In this document: piece by piece, positions 1 to 3,963 of the stretch
Position numbering within the stretch: position 1 is the first letter of the stretch
Layout: every line of letters starts with the position of its first letter
DNA from: Lachnospiraceae bacterium
Lineage (GTDB): Bacteria > Bacillota > Clostridia > Lachnospirales > Lachnospiraceae
DNA length: 5,410 nucleotides
Reading direction: 5' to 3'
Assembly: GCA_016282215.1 (NCBI GenBank)
Contig: JAEEKC010000157.1
Coordinates: 1 to 5,410 of the forward strand
Translations under genes and position numbers: made by a program
The notes under the pieces: model-generated
Database searches by the model: none
Seen by the model: only the letters and a program-made list of their open reading frames with translations
What the model was told of the DNA's origin: nothing

Positions 1-97
1 CGCAGCCGGGAAGAAACTGACCAAGGCAGAGGAATCCTAATGTGGCACATAACATAGAAAGTTTCTTCAGGTGGGCTTGGATTAAGTATGATAGGCA

Positions 98-265
98 CTG
101 GTCGATAATGGCGTTGAGGTGACGATCAATACAGATGATCTTCTGATCTTCAACAGTTCTATAGAGAATGAATATCTCATGCTCTACAAGTCAGGTGCTC
201 TTTCGGTGGATCAGCTGGAAGAAATAAGGCTCAGAGGACTGATGTGTAGAAGGAATATCAAATAA
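98..265 (+). pseudogene. C-terminal remnant of an adenosine deaminase-like protein
   Basis: An open stretch of 55 codons ends at TAA (263-265) and reads like the C-terminus of the adenosine deaminase/amidohydrolase family. It begins LVDNGVEVTINTDD and continues with an SSIENEY segment and an LSVDQLEEIRLRGL helix. In intact enzymes the paired Asp of the N-T-D-D motif binds the catalytic metal and substrate, and the EY segment follows it. Nothing upstream supports a complete gene: an in-frame TAG lies at 92-94 and there is no start codon with a ribosome binding site. A different frame (39-95, with N-V, N-I-E-S and K-Y-D-R) faintly resembles the preceding part of the same family, which would fit a frameshift near 95-98. 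I infer a truncated, frameshifted relic of a deaminase that would have converted adenosine to inosine. The family call is fairly good for the 3' part; the frameshift is only suggestive. Confidence 0.6.
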
Positions 266-287
266 TAAAAAAACAGAGGAGAGCGGA

Positions 288-443
288 ATGATACCGGTTT
301 GTGAGGAAAATATGAAAGATACAAGAATAAAAGAACTCCAAGGTGCCAATATGGACATTGATCTGGTAAGCGAAAATATTAACTGGAAACAATCCGGTTG
401 TCCATGGAATGAAGCTGATCACAGGACGGATCAACTTGTATGA
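288..443 (+). CDS. Small hypothetical protein with a GCPWN motif, possibly truncated
   Basis: A 51-residue frame starts at ATG 288, preceded by a purine-rich GAGGAG at 276-281 with about 6 bases of spacing, and ends with TGA at 441-443. It follows the deaminase relic by 22 bases and stops just before a terminator, so it sits in a believable transcript. The product is hydrophilic, with no signal peptide or membrane segment. It contains an acidic middle (MDIDLVSEN) and an NWKQSGCPWNEADH segment with one Cys and two Trp. The ending right after GCPWN looks abrupt. Small clostridial proteins with a similar W-x-x-x-G-C-P-W-N core carry more cysteines downstream, but that is from memory and unverified. 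I do not recognise a function. It may be a real small gene or the 5' part of a gene whose 3' end was lost. Confidence 0.45.
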   Translation: MIPVCEENMKDTRIKELQGANMDIDLVSENINWKQSGCPWNEADHRTDQLV

Positions 444-451
444 AGCGGATT

Positions 452-485
452 AGAGAGCAACTTCTACAGAGGGTGCTCTTTTTTT
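452..485 (+). terminator. Intrinsic terminator after the small upstream ORF
   Basis: AGAGCA (454-459) pairs with TGCTCT (474-479) across a 14-base loop and is followed by a run of seven T (479-485). The stem can lengthen by two pairs into the T run. It lies 8 bases after the stop of the 288-443 frame and separates that unit from the promoter region of the iron operon. Confidence 0.75.
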
Positions 486-511
486 GTAGTACCAACGCGG
501 CAATGGATACC

Positions 512-548
512 GTTCTTGCAAGGGCAGACATCAGACGGGTGCAAGAGC
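512..548 (+). repeat. Inverted repeat in the 486-713 intergenic region
   Basis: GTTCTTGCA (512-520) can pair with TGCAAGAGC (540-548), nine pairs including one T-G, around a 19-base loop. No T tract follows, so it is not an ordinary terminator. It lies 18 bases upstream of the -35 box at 566. An upstream regulatory site or a chance or relic structure are both possible. The rest of 486-565 shows nothing I can name. Confidence 0.3.
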
Positions 549-565
549 ATGAAATAAAAAATGGG

Positions 566-594
566 TTGACAGGTTAGTGCAGACTTACTATAAT
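566..594 (+). promoter_or_regulatory. Consensus sigma-A promoter of the fez-like operon
   Basis: TTGACA (566-571) and TATAAT (589-594) both match the sigma-70/sigma-A consensus perfectly and are separated by the ideal 17 bases. Transcription would start near 601, giving a leader of about 110 bases before the FezA-like start at 714. A promoter this strong, with inverted-repeat half-sites beginning at the predicted start point, suggests expression held down by a repressor rather than raised by an activator. Confidence 0.85.
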
Positions 595-598
595 GGTC

Positions 599-687
599 TT
601 TGGTTAGCGACGGCTAATTAGCATAATGCAATAATGCGTAACGTTTAGATATCAGTGGGCATATTTGATTATCCAATGCTAACCAAA
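599..687 (+). repeat. Long-range 10-bp inverted repeat flanking the fez leader
   Basis: TTTGGTTAGC (599-608) and GCTAACCAAA (678-687) are exact reverse complements with centres 79 bases apart. The left arm lies at the transcription start and contains the first TTAGC half-site. The right arm contains a GCTAA half-site and ends 13 bases before the ribosome binding site (701-706). It could be two repressor half-sites, or an RNA stem closing a 69-base leader domain. No known riboswitch pattern is evident inside it. Confidence 0.5.
602..637 (+). promoter_or_regulatory. Probable operator: TTAGC/GCTAA half-sites and ATAATGC direct repeat
   Basis: TTAGC (604-608) and GCTAA (613-617) form an inverted repeat with a 4-base spacer. 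A third half-site, TTAGC (618-622), abuts it. The stretch ATTAGCATAATGC (617-629) matches half of the feo palindrome (ATTAGCATATGC, 3639-3650) with one inserted base. ATAATGC occurs twice in tandem (623-629, 631-637). The block begins at the predicted transcription start, which suits a repressor site. The spacing and half-site resemble DtxR/IdeR-type metal-repressor boxes more than the classical Fur box (GATAATGATAATCATTATC), but the protein that binds is not in the window. Confidence 0.6.
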
Positions 688-713
688 AGAACAAAATGCA
701 AAGGAGAAAGAGT

Positions 714-962
714 ATGAATCGTAAAGTATGGGGAATATTTGCACTTGGAACATTGTTTGGACTGGAGGGGATAAAACTGCTATCCTCAAAGGACGCGAAA
801 AAGCTTTATACCAATTGTACAGCAGGTGTTTTGAGAATGAAGGACTCGGTTCTGGATCAGGTTACCGTGCTTCGTGAAAACTGTTCGGATATTTATGCTG
901 AGGCAAAGGTGATCAACGAGGAACGGGCAGCAAAGGCGGCTGAAAACGAGAGCGAAGACTGA
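714..962 (+). CDS. fezA: FezA-like small membrane protein of a ferrosome-type operon
   Basis: This 82-residue protein starts at ATG 714. AAGGAG at 701-706 sits 7 bases upstream, which decides this start over the ATG at 696, since 696 would place the ribosome site inside the gene. Residues 5-23 form a Gly-rich hydrophobic segment (WGIFALGTLFGLEGIKLL), probably one membrane span. It is followed by a SSKDAKKLY motif and an amphipathic, then acidic C-terminal helix ending ENESED. This pattern (short N-terminal span, G-x-K-x-L-x-S-x-x-A-K-K, charged tail) and its place directly before a P1B ATPase match FezA, the membrane protein needed with FezB for ferrosome formation in Clostridioides difficile; I recall the family as DUF6110. 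The gap to the ATPase is 17 bases, so the two are surely cotranscribed. The molecular role of FezA is not settled in the literature I know. The match is by architecture and memory, not by alignment. Confidence 0.72.
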   Translation: MNRKVWGIFALGTLFGLEGIKLLSSKDAKKLYTNCTAGVLRMKDSVLDQVTVLRENCSDIYAEAKVINEERAAKAAENESED

Positions 963-979
963 GCCGTAAAGGAGCACGG

Positions 980-3061
980 ATGAAGCTTACGATCAAGCAT
1001 GAAACCAGGCAAAGAATAAGGGTTCATCTTCCCATGAAACGTATGACATTCAGGGAGGCGGATATCCTTGAGCATTATTTGTCGCGGTATTCAGAAATAA
1101 AAGAAGCGAAGATATATGAGCGTACGGGTGACGTTGTCCTGATCTATGACTGTGGCAGGGACAGAGCTCTTGAGATACTGAAGTCTTTCTCGTTTGAGGG
1201 TGCTGATGTACCGGAAAGGGTGCTGGAAAACTCCGGCAGGGAGCTTTCGGCCATGTACCGGGAAAGGATCATAACCAGTATTTTGCTGCATTACGGAAAG
1301 AGACTTTTCCTTCCCGTGTCCGTACGAAGGATCTGGGAAAGGATCAAAACCATAAAATACATTGTGAGGGGTGTAAAAACCCTGGCAAACGGAAGAATAC
1401 AGGTAGAACTTTTGGACGCCATTGCCATTACGGCGGCGATCCTGACCGGGGATTATAAAACTGCTTCCGGTGTGATGTTTCTGCTGGGGATCGGAGATAC
1501 GCTTGAAGAGTGGACGCATAAACGGTCCGTGGATGATCTTGCCAGACGTATGTCCCTGAATGTAGATAAGGTATGGCTGCTTACAGACAGTGGGGAAGTA
1601 CTCACAGATTCCGAAAAGATCGCCTGCGGTGACAAGGTGATCGTCCGTATGGGGAACATGATCCCCTTCGACGGCGAGGTTTACACAGGGGAAGCGATGG
1701 TGAATCAGGCATCCATGACAGGCGAACCGGATGCTGTTAGAAAAAGCAGCGGATCGGCGGTCTTTGCCGGCACGGTTGTGGAAGAAGGCGAACTGACGGT
1801 CACAGTGACACAGACCGAAGGATGCGGGCGGTTTGACAAGATCGTAAAGATGATCGAAGAATCTGAAAAGCTGAAGTCATCTCTTGAAAGTAAGGCAGAA
1901 CGCTTAGCGGATAAACTGGTGCCGTACACACTGGGAGCTTCGGCGCTCACATATCTTTTGAGCCGTAACGTGACTAAGTCGGTATCAGTGCTGATGGTGG
2001 ATTATTCCTGCGCACTGAAGATGGCTATGCCGTTATCTGTACTGTCCGCGATCAGGGAAGCAGCGGATTACGGGATCACGGTAAAAGGCGGTAAGTTCTT
2101 GGAAGCCGTTGCCGACGCGGATACCATTGTGTTTGATAAAACAGGGACGCTGACAAAGGCGTGTCCTTCGGTAAGAAAAGTTGTGAGCTTTTGCGAAGAA
2201 ACCGAAGAGGAGCTGCTGCGTCAGGCAGCCTGTCTGGAAGAACATTTTCCTCATTCCGTTGCCAGAGCGGTGGTGGATGCGGCTTTTGAAAAAGGGTTGC
2301 TGCATGATGAGATGCATACCAAAGCCGAGTACATTGTGGCACATGGGATTGCTTCCCACATAGACGGAAAGAAAGCGGTGATCGGAAGCTACCATTTTGT
2401 ATTTGAGGATGAAGGTGCTGTGGTCCCGGCAGAAAAACAAAAGCTTTTCGAGCAGCTGCCGGATGAGTATTCTCATCTTTATTATGCAAAGGACGGAGTG
2501 CTGTGCGCCTGCATTTTGATCGAAGATCCAATGCGCACGGAAAGCGCGGAGGTAGTTGCAAGGCTTCGGGAGCAGGGATTTGAGCATATCGTTATGATGA
2601 CCGGAGACAGTCAGCGGACGGCAGCGGCTATTGCGGCATCGGCAGGGATTGATGAGTTTTATGCCGAGGTGCTTCCGGAAGATAAAGCTGGTTATATTGA
2701 AAAAGCAAAGGCTGAAGGCAGACGTGTGATCATGGTAGGTGATGGGATCAACGATTCCCCTGCGCTGTCATCATCGGATGCGGGCATTGCGATCAGCGAA
2801 GGAGCCGAAATCGCAAGGCAGATCGCTGATATCACTATCAGTTCGGAGGATCTCGAAAGCATTGTGGTGCTGCGACAGTTATCCACATTGTTGATGAAAC
2901 GTATCCGGTTCAACTACAGAACCATTGTCGGTTTCAACACGCTGCTCATTGCCATGGGCGTGGCAGGCGTGATGCCGCCGGCAACATCGGCGATGCTGCA
3001 TAACGGTTCGACCATCGCATTGGGTCTTAAGAGCATGACGGATCTGATGCCGGTGCCATAG
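980..3061 (+). CDS. fezB: FezB-like P1B-type (P1B-6 class) metal-transporting ATPase
   Basis: This 693-residue P-type ATPase starts at ATG 980 with AAAGGAG at 968-974, 5 bases away. Residues 1-70 look like an HMA-type fold but lack CxxC; instead they begin HETRQRIRVH. Membrane helices fall at about 142-176, 315-365 and near the C-terminus. The actuator TGEP is at 247-250, the phosphorylated Asp is D386 in DKTGTLT, TGDS is at 541-544 and GDGINDSPAL at 587-596. The membrane metal-site motif is DYSCALK (341-347), not CPC, SPC or TPC. The SCALK form and the upstream FezA-like gene point to the P1B-6 class, whose member FezB is needed to make ferrosomes and is thought to load iron into them. The nucleotide-domain HP dipeptide is HS here (425-426). 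It is full length with all core catalytic motifs, so probably active. Substrate Fe(II) is inferred; another divalent metal, or plain efflux, remains possible. Confidence 0.88.
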   Translation: MKLTIKHETRQRIRVHLPMKRMTFREADILEHYLSRYSEIKEAKIYERTGDVVLIYDCGRDRALEILKSFSFEGADVPERVLENSGRELSAMYRERIITSILLHYGKRLFLPVSVRRIWERIKTIKYIVRGVKTLANGRIQVELLDAIAITAAILTGDYKTASGVMFLLGIGDTLEEWTHKRSVDDLARRMSLNVDKVWLLTDSGEVLTDSEKIACGDKVIVRMGNMIPFDGEVYTGEAMVNQASMTGEPDAVRKSSGSAVFAGTVVEEGELTVTVTQTEGCGRFDKIVKMIEESEKLKSSLESKAERLADKLVPYTLGASALTYLLSRNVTKSVSVLMVDYSCALKMAMPLSVLSAIREAADYGITVKGGKFLEAVADADTIVFDKTGTLTKACPSVRKVVSFCEETEEELLRQAACLEEHFPHSVARAVVDAAFEKGLLHDEMHTKAEYIVAHGIASHIDGKKAVIGSYHFVFEDEGAVVPAEKQKLFEQLPDEYSHLYYAKDGVLCACILIEDPMRTESAEVVARLREQGFEHIVMMTGDSQRTAAAIAASAGIDEFYAEVLPEDKAGYIEKAKAEGRRVIMVGDGINDSPALSSSDAGIAISEGAEIARQIADITISSEDLESIVVLRQLSTLLMKRIRFNYRTIVGFNTLLIAMGVAGVMPPATSAMLHNGSTIALGLKSMTDLMPVP

Positions 3062-3083
3062 TGATACGGGAAGAATCATTATC

Positions 3084-3102
3084 GTAAGAAGCGTTGTCTT
3101 AC
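3084..3102 (+). other. Weak hairpin between the ATPase and HMA genes
   Basis: GTAAGA (3084-3089) can pair with TCTTAC (3097-3102) around a 7-base loop in the 62-base gap after fezB. The downstream AAATTTTG is too poor in T for a good terminator, so the operon probably continues. At most it may act as an attenuator or an RNA processing site that lowers expression of the third gene. Confidence 0.25.
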
Positions 3103-3123
3103 AAATTTTGTATGGAGAAAGGC

Positions 3124-3504
3124 ATGGGATCGACCATTTCAAACATTATTATTATCATAATTATTGTGCTGGTCCTGTTCTTTGCGGTCAAAAGCTCCAT
3201 TGCTCATTTTAAGGGACAGGGATCCTGCTGTGGCGGAGGCGGGAAGGATGTACTGACAAAGCCGAAGAAACTGAGCAACGTAGCTAACGTCAAAACGGTC
3301 CGGATAGAAGGCATGCACTGCGAACATTGCTACGCCAGAGTCCATAACGTCCTGAATTCCATGGAAGGGATCAGCGCAAAGGTGAACGGTAAAAAAGGGA
3401 TAGCGATAGTTAAGATGGAGAAGGAGATAGAGGATCAGGTTTTGTCAGATGCTATAACGGATCTGGGATATACAGTATTGTCGATTCAAAGCGAAAAGGA
3501 GTGA
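3124..3504 (+). CDS. Membrane-anchored CC-Gly linker plus HMA-domain protein (putative metallochaperone)
   Basis: From ATG 3124 this encodes 126 residues. GGAG at 3114-3117 with 6-base spacing favours this start over TTG 3094 or ATG 3112, which would put the ribosome site inside the frame. Residues 4-24 are one very hydrophobic span with a run of seven Ile. A short basic linker leads to CCGGGG (35-40), and residues about 58-124 form an HMA ferredoxin-like domain with MHCEHC (64-69), whose Cys66 and Cys69 would bind the metal. The N-terminal half resembles FeoB-associated Cys-rich membrane proteins; the C-terminal half is a copper/zinc-chaperone-type HMA domain. It lies 62 bases after fezB and before a terminator, as last gene of the operon. 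I infer that it hands metal to, or senses metal near, the ATPase, whose own N-terminal domain lacks CxxC. It could instead serve FeoB, encoded just downstream. Confidence 0.8.
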   Translation: MGSTISNIIIIIIIVLVLFFAVKSSIAHFKGQGSCCGGGGKDVLTKPKKLSNVANVKTVRIEGMHCEHCYARVHNVLNSMEGISAKVNGKKGIAIVKMEKEIEDQVLSDAITDLGYTVLSIQSEKE

Positions 3505-3535
3505 AAGCGCCATGGATCAAGTGGCGTTTTCTTTT
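3504..3535 (+). terminator. Intrinsic terminator of the fez-like operon
   Basis: AGCGCCA (3506-3512) pairs with TGGCGTT (3522-3528), seven pairs with one G-T, across a 9-base loop, followed by TTTTCTTTT. It starts on the stop codon of the HMA gene, so the three-gene operon ends here and feoAB is a separate transcription unit. Confidence 0.78.
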
Positions 3536-3551
3536 GCGCGATAAGACTGGA

Positions 3552-3584
3552 AAAAGCGTGTAATACTTGTATAAACACGCTTTT
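3552..3584 (+). terminator. Second hairpin, symmetrical A/T-flanked, possible bidirectional terminator
   Basis: AAAAGCGTGT (3552-3561) and ACACGCTTTT (3575-3584) are exact reverse complements with a 13-base loop. The stem has A residues on the left and four T on the right, so it could end transcription weakly in either direction. As no minus-strand gene is seen, it probably backs up the first terminator or is a small structural repeat. Confidence 0.5.
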
Positions 3585-3598
3585 GACGGGCAACGCGA

Positions 3599-3631
3599 CA
3601 ATCGAGCAGGATGTTTATCGCTGCTCGATTG
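3599..3631 (+). repeat. 11-bp perfect hairpin just upstream of the feo promoter
   Basis: CAATCGAGCAG (3599-3609) is the exact reverse complement of CTGCTCGATTG (3621-3631) around an 11-base loop. No T run follows on either strand, so it is not a standard terminator. The right arm overlaps the first bases of the proposed -35 box TTGATA (3629-3634). It may insulate the feo promoter from read-through or be part of its control; the role is unknown. Confidence 0.55.
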
Positions 3632-3656
3632 ATAAAAGATTAGCATATGCTAATCT
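3629..3656 (+). promoter_or_regulatory. Probable feoAB promoter with extended -10
   Basis: TTGATA (3629-3634) is one mismatch from the -35 consensus. TAATCT (3651-3656) follows after 16 bases and is preceded by TGC, giving an extended -10 of the TGN form. The leader to feoA would be about 75 bases. The 3637-3656 palindrome covers the spacer and the -10, so a bound protein would block RNA polymerase directly. Confidence 0.6.
3637..3656 (+). promoter_or_regulatory. Perfect 20-bp palindromic operator of feoAB
   Basis: AGATTAGCATATGCTAATCT is its own reverse complement over all 20 bases. Its core TTAGC-ATAT-GCTAA has the same half-site and spacing as TTAGC-GACG-GCTAA at 604-617 in front of fezA. 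Its position over the -10 is that of a repressor site. A metal-dependent repressor of the DtxR/IdeR/MntR kind is the simplest guess, given that it precedes Fe(II) transport genes; this is inference. Confidence 0.7.
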
Positions 3657-3703
3657 GAAAAATGATCAGGTAGTGCATGGTCCGGTAGGAAAATTACGGA
3701 GCC

Positions 3704-3729
3704 GATTAACTACTAATTAATCAAGGAGG
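3704..3729 (+). promoter_or_regulatory. feoA ribosome binding site with an abutting inverted repeat
   Basis: AAGGAGG (3723-3729) lies 6 bases before ATG 3736 and is near consensus. GATTAA (3704-3709) and TTAATC (3717-3722), a 7-base-spaced inverted repeat, end exactly at its edge. The repeat is AT-only apart from the end pairs, so it could be a weak RNA stem or a second protein half-site pair; chance is also possible. Confidence 0.45.
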
Positions 3730-3735
3730 AGAAAA

Positions 3736-3963
3736 ATGAGTTTGAGTGAGATGAAAGCGGACAGGGAAGCTGTTGTGAGCAAGATCAACGGTGACAGCAG
3801 GTTCCTCTCAAGGATCACATCCATAGGGATCACACCCGGATGTAAGGTGAAGGTTCTTCGGAATGACAAAAACAGGCCCGTGCTTGTGTATTCCAGGGAC
3901 ACGATGATCGCACTGAACAGAAAAGAATGCAATGGAATCGAAGTTACGGAGGTAGGAGCATGA
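3736..3963 (+). CDS. feoA: FeoA-family ferrous iron transport accessory protein
   Basis: This 75-residue protein has the length and layout of FeoA, a small SH3-like cytoplasmic partner of FeoB in Fe(II) uptake. It opens MSLSEMKADREAVVSKING and is followed by a helix with FLSRITSIGITPG. That matches the family's pattern of a helix, then L-G-[IL]-x-P-G, then a strand (CKVKVLRN). The second half, through SRDTMIALNRKECNGIEV, matches the strand-rich end where FeoA proteins read R-x-x-x-A-L-R-x-x-E-A-x-x-I-x-V. There are no membrane segments. The ribosome site AAGGAGG at 3723-3729 fixes the start. Its stop overlaps the feoB start by ATGA, so translation is coupled. FeoA is thought to bind FeoB and modulate its activity. 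It is controlled by the palindromic promoter upstream. Confidence 0.92.
   Translation: MSLSEMKADREAVVSKINGDSRFLSRITSIGITPGCKVKVLRNDKNRPVLVYSRDTMIALNRKECNGIEVTEVGA

Noticed and set aside
2..40. Twelve codons (AAGKKLTKAEES, then TAA) that could be the end of a gene entering from the left edge.
   Set aside because: Too short to separate from chance, and it conflicts with reading the same bases as deaminase relic.
503..577. A 24-codon frame starting MDTVLARADIRRVQEHEI.
   Set aside because: No ribosome binding site, ends inside the promoter, and matches no family I recognise; at most a relic.
696..713. An alternative start for the FezA-like gene at ATG 696 (six more residues).
   Set aside because: The ribosome site AAGGAG (701-706) would then lie inside the gene, and it is ideally placed for ATG 714.
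2033..2587. Long minus-strand frames opposite the ATPase, and similar ones opposite feoB (4265-4699, 4881-5339).
   Set aside because: They are shadows of strongly supported + strand genes, with no ribosome sites or recognisable domains.
3074..3083. AATCATTATC as half of a classical Fur box between fezB and the HMA gene.
   Set aside because: Only a half-site, with no promoter nearby; expected by chance in AT-rich spacer.
3094..3123. TTG 3094 or ATG 3112 as start of the HMA gene.
   Set aside because: Neither has a convincing ribosome site; GGAG at 3114-3117 fits ATG 3124, which puts the membrane span at the N-terminus.
3562..3575. TATAAA in the loop of the second hairpin as a promoter -10.
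   Set aside because: No usable -35 at the right distance, and it lies in a hairpin loop; the 3629-3656 promoter is better.
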